Assembly (NCBI GenBank): GCA_000727475.1
Contig: KL647316.1
Span: 1,157,750-1,221,749, forward strand
DNA length: 64,000 nt
Reading direction: 5' to 3'
Source: Sarcocystis neurona
Lineage: Eukaryota > Apicomplexa > Conoidasida > Eucoccidiorida > Sarcocystidae
The notes below the pieces were generated by a model. The model made no database searches. It was not told the origin of the DNA and was given only the letters and a program-made list of their open reading frames with translations. Below, piece by piece: positions 24,786-37,200 of this stretch; within the stretch, counting starts at the first letter, position 1, and each line of letters begins with the position of its first letter. A program made the position numbers and the translations under genes.

Positions 24786-25365
24786 GTGAGCACTGTCCGG
24801 TTGTCGCCTTGGGAATTCCAGTTTTCTGGTGAGGACGCTACTGCACTGACGACTGAAATTTGCCTTCCGTGTTGCAGAACGTAGTTCCCCGAGGGTAACA
24901 CGTATACGCTGACCGCTTTTTTTGCCCGAGGCTTCGTCAACAATCGCTGCTTTGTCAACGCATCGAACTGCCAGTCCTCACTTCCAGGGGAACATCCTGA
25001 AATCAAGGAATCACTTCCCATTCGGTTCAGTCACAACCCTCTACAGGTACCCAGTTTCTGGTGTTCAACGTGGGAGAAGAAGAGCCGAATGCACTTTTCT
25101 TCCAAGAGAAAAACTTGTTTGACGGAACAGCATGTAATTACAAAGTCAAATCCACCACGCGGAAGAAGTCCAAGTATGTCAAGATTGAGACACGATCAGG
25201 GAGATGATGAAGTTTATTGATTGTATTTGCGGTATATCCGAATTTTGCTGTTGTCGCCACGTGGCTTTGAATCAGTACGGTTTTACGTCGCTGTCGCTGG
25301 GTGAGTGTTGTGCTTTTTCCTCCCGGGCCAAACAGCCGTCTGTGAGCTGTTGAAAGAACTCCCAT
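24786..25365 (-). CDS. Candidate gene, first two exons, divergent from the enkurin gene
   Basis: Exon 1 is 25365-25287 (MGVLSTAHRRLFGPGGKSTT then LTQRQR, donor GTAAAA, phase 1). Exon 2 begins at 24996 after acceptor TTGATTTCAG and reads CSPGSEDWQFDALTKQRLLT, then KKAVSVYVLPSGNYVLQHGR, open to 24689 with a possible donor at 24785. A further exon may lie in 24205-24447 (open frame with VAVPGKKHYTLFTTTAGRAR) but its phase could not be matched. The basic, Ser/Thr-rich N-terminus would fit a mitochondrial import signal (inference). Function unknown. Confidence 0.35.
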
Positions 25366-25427
25366 TATAGGTGCACCACTCCGTACGCTGCAAGTGCTCC
25401 CGACTTTTTCCTTCTGCCTAGCCCGGA

Positions 25428-26651
25428 ATGTCAGCCTTTATGGATCAAAAGGAAAGCGAGACTCTTTCAAGGTCTGCGAAGGCTACCGTGCTTCGTAGCA
25501 ACTCTGATGGAGGATCTCCGTCTTCTCGTGATTCTAAACAGATTGCGGAATTAGACGTGAAACAGGCTTGCGTCGAACTTTTCGAGCCTCCCAATGATGT
25601 CGGTCTGAGAAGCGTGCTAGAATGCAGCAGTCACGAAGACGACGCAGACGGAAAAAGCGCTTCCGCATTAGAACTCCGGCATCACGGAGTGAACTGCGAA
25701 ACCAACTTCCATCGTTGTTCAGCAGCTTGTGGTTTTGGTGCAACGAGTGAAGACACACCAGCGAGCAAGGTTGAGCACAACGAAATACGAGCAGAAACAA
25801 AAGAGGCTTGTCCTACTTCCCGCTGTGACGGTTCTCCCGCACTCACACACAGCACGCCCGGAGACCGCGAAAACCGGACCGACCCCAGGCACTGTCTGAC
25901 GAAAAAGACGCCTTGTGTCGGCAGTACCTGTCAATCGGGGTCTGCCAGTTGGTTGTCACCCAAACAAACTTGCGCAAGTGTAACTCTCGACGAGAATCAT
26001 TCCAGAGGCAGGAAGCAACAGGAACAAGAAGACTCTGAAGACAAGCGCCGAGGTGCAGCTTCGCTGAGTGCAGACTCTCGAGCAAGAGGCAAGCCGTCAC
26101 GATGTACGCGACCCCCGCCACCAGAGTCACGCACTACCTCTGGAAACCACGAAACTTCGCGAAGATTGAGAGGAACACAGGGTAGTCGAGTAGCGAGTAA
26201 GGTTGAGAAAGGAAAGAACCCCTCAGGTTCAGCGGCAGGAGTGGCAAATGCCTCAGGCCCATCGTCCGAAAAGGAAGCTGATGTCCCGAAAAGGTCTTCA
26301 CAACAGCCTAGCGCTATCCACAGCGTGCGGCGTCCTCTGATACATAAAGCAGGGAAACGTTTCCCTGTGCAGCATTCCACTTCGAGCCGGAGTCTGCCAG
26401 GTTCCCGCAGAACCAGCTTATTCAACTCTACTGAGGCAGAGAAAAAACTGCCCGCGTTATCTCGCGGCTCTACGATGGACACGGAAGGAACATCAACAAC
26501 ATTTCAAGCAGCCTGCAAGAGAAACTTTATCAGAGAAAACATGCAAAACGCTTGTGTCCAACAGCATCAACGTCAAACAAAGCCGGCAAAAGGAAAGCCC
26601 GAGGCCCCGCGAAGGCACAGCAGTTTTGGGAAAATTCCAGAATATTTATCC
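25428..26651 (+). CDS. Enkurin-domain gene, exon 1
   Basis: 408 codons ending in phase 0 at donor GTAAGG. The last residues, KIPEYLS, are the start of the enkurin domain; everything before is low-complexity polar sequence. Confidence 0.87.
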
Positions 26652-28963
26652 GTAAGGTTACCCCTCTCCACCCTCTACCTTGCCAGATTGGAATGAACTG
26701 ACATATGTCCAACTTGCAATAGAGTAAGGAACAATAGGTAGCCCTCTCAACAGATAATCTTTTTGGAGAGCAAAACTAAGATGTACACAGCCCTACGTTC
26801 ATATACATCTTGACGAATATACGTACACACATGTGCATATATATATATATATATATAATTATGTGCATACACATTCACACATATATTCGTCTGGGCGCAC
26901 CCGTGCGCACCCAGGAGTGTCTGAACATTTTTTAAACATGAAGGTATCAACGAAATCAAGCTCATCAGAAAGCCGTTAAGTGTATACGGCGAAGTAAGCT
27001 GTGGCGACAATTAAGAAAGAGGGGACGTTTAGCGCCCAACTTTAGAGCCAAGACGAAAACCGACCGAAAACATGTCTACGGAATGTGCATCTGCACCCTG
27101 CGTTTGCGTCTTCTTTCTGTCCCGCTCATTCGCTCTCTCTCGCTTCCTCTCAATACGAATGCGCTGGCAAAGAAAAATTTAGCTTGGCCATGTACCAGAG
27201 TTCCGGCAGGCAAGCCCTGAAAAAACGCGAGCTCCGCTGCTGTGGAACAGACGTGAAATCTACAAAAATTGTGGCTGCCTGGCTACAAGCTTTCCTGGGT
27301 ATCTGATGCCGACATTGTAGCCTAGAAACCTGTGTGTGTCTCCTAGTGTTTGCATGTGAAGAATTATACGCAGCGAGCTCGCACTCTTGCATAACGCCAC
27401 CTAGTGTTCTTATTTGTACAAAATGTCTCTGCACTGGCACTCGTGGTCGTTATCGAGAGATCTGGCAAATATGTGGGAGCTCATATATTGAAGCACGTGC
27501 CTTTTTCTCCGGCGAGACACACGTGTGCACGGGTGTGTACGAATCCGCACAGTTTTCAGGTGCATCCGCGTGTGCCATCTTTGCACTTCATCAGACCTAG
27601 TTAAAACGACTTTTCAGTCGCCACCTAAAATTGCACCTTTCAGTGCTTCGTCTTCAGCGGGACCATCAGGGGGAAGCGCTACGGGGTACCGTCATTCTAA
27701 CGAAGAGTGTTAGTCTCGCGTAGAGCGCAGAGTGACGACACGCCTTACATTATTTACAAGAGGACAATAACTGAGGAGTGCCTGGAGTAGAACTCTATTC
27801 TTTTCTAATTTTCTGCGCAACAGAACTTGTGGGGAAACAACAAGGCGAGAGATTGTTCGCCCGTGGGTGTATCTTTCAATGACGCATCTCCAGGAGGGCC
27901 AGGCTGCCACGCCTCCCCTATGAAATCGTGTGTAACCTATTCCGCGATGTGTACAGGATGTTCTGGCTTCCCCTGGTAGCCGTTCTCCCTGCTGTAGGTC
28001 GTCTTCGTTATGGTGACGGCTCTTGCACATGTTCCGTGTAGGAGCACCTGAGCGCTACACGCTTCTATGTTTTAATCTTCACGAAGGCGTCTGCTCCACA
28101 CGGCTCCCGTTGAGCTGGAGAGTAACTTGGACTCTTGATTTAACATACAAAACGAGGAAGTATCTGCTCATTTCCTGTTTTCAGCAAATAAAATCTCAAC
28201 TGAGAGAAGAAGCGAAAAAAGCTCTCGACAAAGAGGCTGCAGACAAGCTGCCGCCTGGAATGCGAGTCATGGGAAATGAAGAGCGACTTGAAACAGTCAG
28301 GCGGCTCAAAAAGGAGCAGAACGAAGCTGAGGTTTGTCTGAAGTGTAGGACGTCACATTTCAGATTCCGTTCAATGCTCCACCCACCACAAGTGCTACAC
28401 AACCAATGGAGACGTTGTCAAGACTCACTACAAATGCATGACCGGATTTGTTTCGTACACGTGCCAATACACAATACGCTCCAATTTCTCTGGCCTTGTG
28501 CCTTCACTGCATTGTGTCCCATTCACAGGACGACAGGTTGGAAAAAGACAGTTATTTAGCACGTTGATGAAATCCAAATTTTGAGTTTCTCAACGCTCAC
28601 GCCAATTGTTGTGGTTTTGCTCCGACATAAGAAGATGCGTGCATTCGGATATCGGATGCCTAGGGCGCAGAAAGTTCCGCACTTTTTGATGTTAGGTAAC
28701 TCGACGCCAGCGTAAAGACCATGGAGAATGTATTCCTAGAGCTGCTGCAGAAGTGCTCACTCTGGCCGAATGCAGGCAAAATCTAACGCAATTGCAGAAC
28801 TGTCATCTTTTCGCGTTGTCTGCAGCAAGAACTAGCCCGCATGCCGATTGCCATCAAAACTAACGCGCAACGCAGACGCATGGAATACCTTGAGCGACGT
28901 CTTGGGGAGCTTGATCGCGAGCAGCAGAAATACTCCAAACCCAATATTCTTGTGGGAGTTTAA
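25428..28963 (+). CDS. Enkurin-domain protein, three exons (502 aa)
   Basis: Exons 25428-26651, 28185-28331 and 28826-28963 join in phase 0 with GT-AG borders. Residues 1-400 are Ser/Arg/Lys/Pro-rich and look disordered. The C-terminal about 100 residues are the enkurin domain: KIPEYLS at the end of exon 1, then QIKSQLREEAKKALDKEA, LPPGMRVMGNEERLETVRRL and MPIAIKTNAQRRRMEYLERR, ending YSKPNILVGV. The order PEYL, basic/acidic helix, P-G-M-R, E-R-L-E-T, R-R-R-x-E-x-L, S-K-P matches enkurin and ENKD1-like proteins. Known members bind microtubules of axonemes or centrioles; in a coccidian the flagellated microgamete or the apical cytoskeleton are the obvious places (inference). The ATG at 25428 is the first in frame. 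The long tail resembles ENKD1 more than the short enkurin proper. No IQ motif was recognised. Confidence 0.87.
26652..28184 (+). other. Enkurin gene intron 1
   Basis: 1533 bases, with only a short TA run at 26838-26860. A small open piece at 27618-27685 has good borders but does not fit the phase. Confidence 0.75.
28185..28331 (+). CDS. Enkurin-domain gene, exon 2
   Basis: 49 codons, phase 0 at both ends. The acceptor TTTCCTGTTTTCAG is strongly canonical and the donor is GTTTGT. It encodes the central PPGMR and EERLET part of the domain. Confidence 0.87.
28332..28825 (+). other. Enkurin gene intron 2
   Basis: 494 bases of non-repetitive sequence; nothing else seen. Confidence 0.8.
28826..28963 (+). 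CDS. Enkurin-domain gene, exon 3 with stop
   Basis: 45 codons and TAA. The acceptor is TTGTCTGCAG. It encodes the last helices of the domain (RRRMEYLERRLGELDREQQ) and the conserved SKPNILV end. Confidence 0.87.
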   Translation, partial: QELARMPIAIKTNAQRRRMEYLERRLGELDREQQKYSKPNILVGV

Positions 28964-31900
28964 GTGTTACGCTGCCCGCTGCACTGTTGTTGCTTGGTTC
29001 GGTCATGGGATGGAAAGCTGCTGCTTGTGATGACGCTGACCGCTCTTCACGGGTATCAATGAACAGTCGCACCCTTCTCATGAGAGGAATTCGGCCCACC
29101 ATCTGACAGCAATTCATTGTTGGTCATGCGGCGCAATCGAGTGTAATAACACTCGGTCATCACGAAAGTGAAGAGCATATAAGGCCGCACCTCTGCGGTT
29201 GTACCTAATATGCCGACCTCGAACGAACATATATGTAAACTGTGGTTCTTGGATATTTGTGCAGTGACGGAGCGCCGTTGAACCTGTTGACGCCCTGAGT
29301 TAGGGAGAACCTTCGGGAAGTATTCACATGAACACACATGTAAAATGTAGTTCTTGGATATTTGTGCAGTGGAGGAGCGCCGTTGAACCTGTTGACGCCC
29401 CGAGCCACGGAGAGCCTCTAGGACGTATTAAAATGGTTTCTGTCGTGAGGGGGAAGGTGCCAATCTGTGAAAGCGGTGGAAATACTCGATGCGACGTATG
29501 TGCGGTGTTTGCCTGGTGAAGACGACACGGCCTCAAACAGTGAAAAAGCAATGAGCTTCGAAGCACACGCCTTGAACTTTTCTTCATTGTCAAATTCTGT
29601 GGTGCATGTCCCTAATCATGTCAAGCAGGAAGAAATTCCGTCTGCGTCATCGTGCAGAGTACGGAACCCAGTAAGTACAACAGAATTTAACGTGGCGAGA
29701 TCGAGTGTACCCACAAATAGAGGGTAGCCAAATTTGGTGAAGTGTTTCTTGTGGTGTGGCCAGTTGGTTTTCTCACACAAAGTCGTCCAAACTACAACCA
29801 CACACAATGCATTGTCAGGTTTCACAGGACCATACGGGCAAGCACGTAAACACTCTCTGAAACAACACGTCAAATAGACGAGGAAACACCGCAGAAGCTA
29901 TCCAGTTCCTCGCGCACATATCCCCGTGGAGAGGACGAGGGAAGGCGAAGTGAAGTCGACATCGCCGAAGAGTTGCCTTTTCGTCTGCAGGATTGTGTTA
30001 AGCGTCGCCGACATTGCCACCTCTGCGTCATACGCCGGCAAACATTTTCGATAGCACACCCTGATGCGTAGATTACTCAGAAGAGTCACACAGGCTTAGG
30101 ACCACGGCGTGCTATATTTTGCAATTTTGAGCCGACCAAAGTCATTTGCGTCATTCCGTGCTCTTTAATAACGCTAGCCTGCCGGCGTGAGTTCCACGGT
30201 CATACGTCCGATACGATTTTAAACACGCGTGCTCACAGCGGCAAGTCAACGAGAGAAGCTTAGGACAAAACTGGGTTAAGCACGGTTCCTTCCTGTACTT
30301 GGGTCGCCAATATGGCAACACAGGCGACCACACGTTTCGATGTGTAATGAATGCTCAGCGGGCTGATCTGAGGACATCCACGCTGCGCGAAGTATCCTAC
30401 CTTTATTGCTACAGCATTTCAAAAGAGGTGTGAAACATACAGGAAGACTCTGCGGATGCAAGGTGCAGTAGCATTCCACGTATTTAAATAACACCCTTGT
30501 TCCGTTTTTGTTTACCTGCGAGATGCATACTAAAAATATATTTTTCCCTACGATACAGTAGGTGGCTTCAAAGATAGTCAGAGAAATCTCTACTGGAAAG
30601 GCACAACGCTGTGCAGATCGTATATGTGAGCAAAATTACCACATGCACGGACAGATGGACGAATATAAAATTATGCAGATTCAGGACCCTTCCTCAGCCA
30701 CGTGATTTTCTCTAAAGGGAAGCTTCCTGTGGTGAACGGCGTCCATCTGGAGACACTGCTGAAACTCGTCCTGCAAAGCAAGTTTGTGACTCTTATGGCG
30801 TACTGAACTCTTTCCGTGCAGAGTGATGTTACTAAAGAAAGCCTGCAGAGAATGTAAAGGTCATGGAGCACCACAGCCTAGGCTCCGGCGGCCGCGGAGC
30901 CATGGGAGTCTCCATATTACTATACAAGCGCATTCCACAGACATAGCGGTGTCCACCGATAGGCGAAACGTGTGTAGCTGTCCTGACGTCATGCTGTCTC
31001 ATTGATAACACAGTACGAGACTGAGAGATAGTTTACGCGGGTAACGCTGTCATTTACGAGTGTCTGCAGTCGTTGAAACGCGATGTAGGTTACCAGAGGT
31101 TGTCACTTGACATAGGGTTCGGTTGACAGAATTGGAACCCGTAAGCCGTAGGCGCCCGCCACCGTCTTTCCCTTTATATCGTACACACCTGCACTAGAAA
31201 AATTCAGCTGTTTTCGCCGGATGCTTTGCCCAAGCTTACTGGGTTGATTCCCTTTGATGGTTTTCCCGTCAAGATGGCTTTCTTTCCAAGACGAAGAATG
31301 GAGAGACGAGAAGCGCCTACTGAAGCGATTAGCTTGTGATGGGTGGTTCTCTTTAGAAGTCGTTCATCGTGTAGTAAGGCATGGACATCTCGCGATGCAA
31401 GAACTGCTGGCTGTGCATGTGGCTTGCTTGCTACGCTGCCATCGCTAGCCGGCCGGTCGTGACCTCTCAAATCCTTCAGTAGACTGACATTTTTCTGGAG
31501 TGAACACAAATTGCAAAGGACAGAGAGGCCAAAAACCGAGTAGTGTCAATGACTGGCATTCTTTCGTTCGCTTTATGCTACAGCATACAGCTTCGATTCG
31601 CATGCGCCTGGATAACGGCATTCGCTATCCGCAAATGAGAACCGCAGTGCGATATTAGGAATCTTTTTTTCTGCACGAAAGGCGCGGACTCATACCAAAG
31701 TTTCTTCAGGCTCTTCGGTCCTCCTTTCGGGTTTCTCTTTCACTTCGGCGAGCGCCTCCAAGCTTTTACTCGAGATTTCAATGAAATAATCGTAGTCAGC
31801 TACCAAAGCTGCCTGTCTTCACGTAGATTTTGGAGCGGGCGCATGCGCATCGTAGGTGTTACTCCTCCGTGGGCCGTATCGAGGCAAAACGTGCGTCGAT

Positions 31901-34033
31901 TAGTTTCTGGCCAGTATCGTGTGTTCTGACACACTCGCACATCCGCTTCGGCCGAAATCCCTGCAGTACTCCGTCTACAAGGAAACACGGTGTTCAACTG
32001 ACCCACGTATAGCTCGGGTCTCTGGATGCGGTAACGTAACTCCTCGCTGTTTTACAGTACCCACTCGCTTTGCTGGATGTGTAGAGGAAACCCTTTGCTT
32101 ATGCCCATCTCCTTGAGGGATCGCTACACTTTTTCTCTCTTCTCTGCATTCTCTGATTTGTCACGTGACCCACCCTCCGATTTTTGCGTCCGTGAAGGTT
32201 TCTTGTGTGTGAAGCACACGACGCCGCCAACTCGACAAAGCTGAAATCCTGTTCTGGAGAGCACGAAGTAGCATGCGAGAGGACACAGCATCATTCCTCC
32301 TTTCGGTGGATCATCCGGTGGAGTGGCAATCAAGAATGTGTGTCCCAAAGAGAAAATCTTTCTCTGCAGAACCGTTCGTGCTGGCGGCGGAAGATAGAGT
32401 TGGCACCGTTTTGACCGGCTTTGCGAGCGGAGAGCGAAGACGACGTCGTGTTTCACTGTTACATGGCGGAACTGGTCTCCTCATAACCCAGCTCCGTTCG
32501 TACGTTTGGACTTTCCTACCGATTCCGTGGCCAGTACCCTTCACGGGTGGTACGTGCTTCTTTGTGAACGAGGCTACCAATTACAGTTTCGCGCGTGCAT
32601 GTATATAGTTGACACACATGCACGCGAGTTCATCTACGTGACAGTACCGTAGGGAAGGTCCCACCTCACAACACACCTGGGCAGTTGTATCGATATGTAT
32701 TTTGCAAGGCCATCGTGGCCTCCTCAGTCTCGGAGTGGCCAAGGCATACCGCTTTTGATAGTCCCCGCTTTCCTTCAACGTATACTTACGCCGCCGCCTT
32801 ATCAGACGGAGCTGTTGCGGCTCCTGTTGACTTTTTAGTGTCGTCTTTCTTTCGCTGTGCTTTCCTTCTCCGTACGGTTCACCTTGCTCTCTCTTTAATA
32901 TCTTCCAAGCGTCCATATTGCTCGTGTCCCTCAGGCTGCACACTTCCTATGCGTGCCTGTTTTGTGACTCGTTTGTACAACTCCTCTCATGCTTAGACTT
33001 AAACTATAATTCGTCTTCTACTGTTCCTCACTCTCCCGGTCTACTCTGTTGACATCCTCCGCCCGTCCTCTCGAGTGCCCAGATCCTGTCCTTTTTCACC
33101 TCGGTACTTCCAAGCATCTGCTTTTGCTTTCCTTTTGGTAGCCACCGTACACACAGCGTACGTTCCTGACGGAGCAGCAGGAACCGTAGCAGAACTTCCC
33201 AGTCTGAACCAGAGTAACGGCACATGTAGAACAGCAATTCTCTCATCACCCATCCCCCCGCAGCACCTCTGTAACAGAGCGGAAAGCAGCCGCAGTATCA
33301 CTAGACGCAACAAGTGCACAGCGATTTGTGCAACTACGGACACGTAGACCACCAGTAGCGTCAGCAGCAGCGCTGCAGCAGCAAGACAGCAAGCAGCGGC
33401 CACAAGGCAACGCCTAGTGGACAGTTTTGTTTAAGACTAGCAGACAGAACCGTTACAGCACCGCGGCAAGCGGAGTGCAGCGGTGACTGCCGAAGGGAAT
33501 GTTCGACTTGTCAAGCTTCACGTGAAGCGCAGGACCGCTCTGTCCTGAAGGAGGACAAAGAAAATAAATGGGGTGCTGCCGGCGGATCTCCCGCCGCCTC
33601 AGCAGCGGCAGCACGCCGAGAACAGTTAACCTGCTGGGGATGGGCGTTGTTCTGTAGCAGCAGCGGGAGATCCGAGGGCGTGCCTTGCGCTGTGAGAGCC
33701 ACTTGCGCCCCAGCAGCTTCTTCGTTACCATCCCGTAGCCATTCCTCGTTCTCTGGCGGGAGTCGTGCAGGGGCCTATGGGCTTTTTTATATAAGCCGAA
33801 CTTTATATATATATATATGTGCATGCCTGTGCAGATATATGCATGCAGTGGTGTGTGTCTCTGACTCACAGCGTACAGTAGCGCTTTTCAGACAGAAGCA
33901 GGAACCGTTTCTTCACGCGTCTGCTGCCGGTGGTCGCGCGCAGCCGCTGCGTGGCACGAGATTTTTTGACGCGTCTGAAGCAGCGGAGAATCTTCAAGTT
34001 GCAGCAGCAGACGCAGCACATGTGGGAGTCACA
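28964..34033. other. Intergenic stretch between the enkurin gene and HOOK
   Basis: Repeat-poor to about 33400 apart from the 105-bp duplication. A plus-strand frame at 33075-33347 starts with a signal-peptide-like segment (SAFAFLLVATVHTAY) but has no ATG; the opposite strand (33041-33403) is hydrophobic as well. No gene is supported. The last 600 bases are probably the HOOK promoter and leader, including a (TA)n run at 33806-33820. Confidence 0.45.
29225..29434. repeat. Two-copy tandem duplication, 105-bp period
   Basis: Both copies carry GTTCTTGGATATTTGTGCAG, the second 105 bases after the first (29245 and 29350), then GGAGCGCCGTTGAACCTGTT and a diverged tail. It begins about 260 bases after the enkurin stop. 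Confidence 0.88.
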
Positions 34034-34231
34034 ATGATGTTCGAACACCCTCCTCTGCTAGACACGGACGCGTGTCTAGAATTCGTCAATTCCCTGGCGT
34101 ACGGCAAAGCGCACCCTGTGAAGGAGCTCGCCGACTGCGCCACTGCCACGTGCGTGTGGGGTTGCCTAAACGAAATTTATCCGGACTGGTTCGACGACAC
34201 GCTGCATCCTTCAAAATTTAACTCGCCTGAA
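34034..34231 (+). CDS. HOOK: HOOK exon 1 (residues 1-66)
   Basis: Two adjacent ATGs (34034 and 34037) open the exon. It encodes the first half of the HOOK domain, with [20 protein letters not shown] and the W-F of PDWFDD. Donor GTAAGC, phase 0. Confidence 0.87.
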
Positions 34232-37200
34232 GTAAGCGGAAGTTCTCGAATTCCACAGAAAGTAGCCCTGGGGAAGAGGAAGGAATAAGAGCTTCAGGAA
34301 TAGGAGACGAGCAGACCGCTTCTTCCTACTTCGCAGCCTGACCACCACACTCACTGTATTTATCACGTACATGTATCCCGCTGCATCTGTCCATGACTGT
34401 ACACTGCTACAAGTGTACGTACATATGCGCGTGGTCATGCGTACATCTGCATATATATATGTATGTGTACACATATACACACACAACGTATATTTAGATA
34501 TATGTACATCAATATATCTTTTCAAGCTGGTATACATCTATCTATATATAATGTGTACGCGCACATGTGCTCACGTATACAATATTTGTTGTCATATGTA
34601 TATACGTATATATATATACATATATATGCATACGTTCATATAAATGTACATGCCACTATATATATATATGTACCACATAGGTAAGATATATACGTTTACG
34701 TATATAGGGTCGCATACCTCGTATATGGACATGTGGGTGACGTGTCAATTTGTCTATCCGCGTCATCGTGTAAACCTACTTAGGTAGGGGAGGGTGGCGC
34801 CGCTCATTTTGACTTCTTTTGTCTCGTATCTGCAAGCACGAAGTCGACACGGAAAAAGCGATAGGACGCGTGTGCAGGAAGAAGCTGCGCATCTGCATGT
34901 GTCGCATACGACGGAACAGCAGTTTCCTTCTCCAGGTGCTTCCGTGTTGGCAGCGCGACTGATCCGTGACAGCAGACGCACCGAACACGTAACAAGGACA
35001 GCCAGCAAACAAGGTCGTTGCGTGTGGTCAGGCTTTCCCGGCTTTCTCTTTCTTTCTTCTGCCACAGCGAAATGAACGAAAAGATGTTACTCGGGCAGCA
35101 GCAGTGAGGGGAAGCGCCGGAAATGCGTTTCCCCCCGGTGTGTGTAGGCCTTCGTCGTTGTTTTTCCTTCTTCCCCTGTCGAGGAAAGGGACTCGGATTC
35201 ATTTGCTGCAGTCGTCGTCTCCTGTTTTCGCGTTTCATCTGTTGTTTCTGTCCGTGGATGCTGCTCCTCTCTTCTGGGCTCTTCGCCTCTCCACGTGTGT
35301 CCCGCCGCTTCTCTTGTGGATTCTGCGCCGCACGCGGTCGTCCCTCTCACCACTTTTCCGACCTGCTTCGCTGCTGCTCCCTTCGCTGCCGTTCCTTTCG
35401 CTGCTGCTCCCTTCGCTGCTGCAGCTGCTGCTCGCCCTCTCTACATGTGCACCTGGAGAGAGGTGGGTGAACAGGCGTATATGCGTGAATATACGTATTC
35501 TGTTAGACGTGTACAGGGGTATATACGCAACTGCCTCTCTGTCTGTCTTACTTGTGTCGATTGTGTCTGAATGTGTGTACACATACGTACACGTGTATGT
35601 ATGCACACACGTCTAGTATCATCTTACGGGAATGTGAATGCCTATTTACGTAGTATGTTTCGGTATATCTGCGTATATCTGTGTCTGTGTGTCAACGTGG
35701 GTGAACACATATATGCACGTGTATATATCCGTATACGTACCGGAAGGGGCATAGGGGGAGAGGTCCCTTCTTTCTACAACGGCTTTCCTCTCCGTGTCGT
35801 CTTTCCTAGCGTCTACGGGTACGTGCTCCCCGGGGTTTTGATCACTATCTCCCAGTTACCGCACTGACATTTTTGTATGCGTCTTCTGCATGCGTTTCGT
35901 TCTGTCACTTACCGCACATACCCGCACTTCACGAGCGGCGAAAGTGCGTTGATGGACTGCAAGTTTTTTACTTACATACAGCTGCAAGTGCACACATATA
36001 CATGTCGGCCTGTAGTGGGGGCACGTTCCGACGTATGGATACATATATTTATAATGAATACTGCTGTGTACTTCTGAGTGTATGTCTAAGTGTATATGTT
36101 CGTACGTGCAGGACCGAATCTCTACGCGTAAATGAATATATAAACCTCATATATACATATATATGCGTCGGCCACCGGATATTGCATGCGCGTGACTGCT
36201 GGCTCACTCGTGAAGGCTTCGCCTGTCGTAGCATACCCCTTACGCACAAGTTTTGTAGCTGCATTTCTGTGGAGTCCGTCTCTCGGTTGGGCAGTGCGGA
36301 TCTGCGGTTTGTTTCTTCCCTTTCTCTGGCGGATGTGTTACCTGGCGCTGCTCTTCCGGTTATTAAACTTGGACAGTGACGGGGCAGACTGTCTGTCTGG
36401 ACTAAGCACGCGGACTGGGTGGGCCAGACTTTGACTGTTGCGGCAGCACTCTCGCCGCTGCTGTTGCCGCGGCAGCAGTCTCACAATAGCTGTGGCAACT
36501 GGTGCTGCTGCTGTTGCGCCCCTCCCGCTGGTGCTTCTGTTGTTGCTGCTGCTATGGCACACCCACTGCTGCCGCTATGACACACCCACAGCTGGTGCTG
36601 CTGTGGTGGAATCGTCGCTGTTGTGGCAGAGTCACTGCTGCCGTGGCAGAGTCACTGCTGCCGTGGCAGAGTCGCTGCTGCTGTGCCAGAGTCACTGCTG
36701 CTGTGCCAGAGTCGCTGCTGCTGTGCCAGAGTCGCTGCTGCTGTGCCAGAGTCACTGCTTCTGTGCCAAAGTCACTGCTGCTGTCAGGTAGTCCCTGCTG
36801 CTACTGAGGTGTTGAAGGTACTGCAGCTCTTGCGGCGCTTTCACCGCTGCCTCTGCTGGTGCTGTGGCTTGCCCAGTGATCCTGCTGCTGTGGCGTGCTC
36901 CCTGCTGTTTTGGCCTTCTCATTGCTGCTGTTGCTGCTGCGTCGTCACTGCTGCTGTGGGGCATTCACCACTGCCGCTGCCACTGCGGGACTCTCAATAC
37001 GGCTGCCGCTGCTGTGTGCCAGTCTCCTCGCCGCTTCCGCTGCTGTGTGGCAGCCTTACTGCTGCCGTTGCTGCTGCTGTCGCGTATGGTGCTGCTGGAG
37101 GTGGTGGCTGTTTGCTGTGGCTGCTGCAGGAAGCGCTGGGGCAGATTTTGTATTACGTGGATGAGTTTAACGAGGGAAAGTACGCAGCAGACATCAAAGC

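Noticed and set aside
27618..27685. Exon-like piece SPPKIAPFSASSSAGPSG with a good acceptor, inside enkurin intron 1
   Set aside because: It ends in phase 2 while the next exon begins in phase 0, and joining exon 1 directly to 28185 gives an unbroken enkurin domain.
33041..33403. Hydrophobic minus-strand frame and a signal-peptide-like plus-strand frame
   Set aside because: They overlap each other; the plus frame has no ATG in reach and neither shows family motifs.
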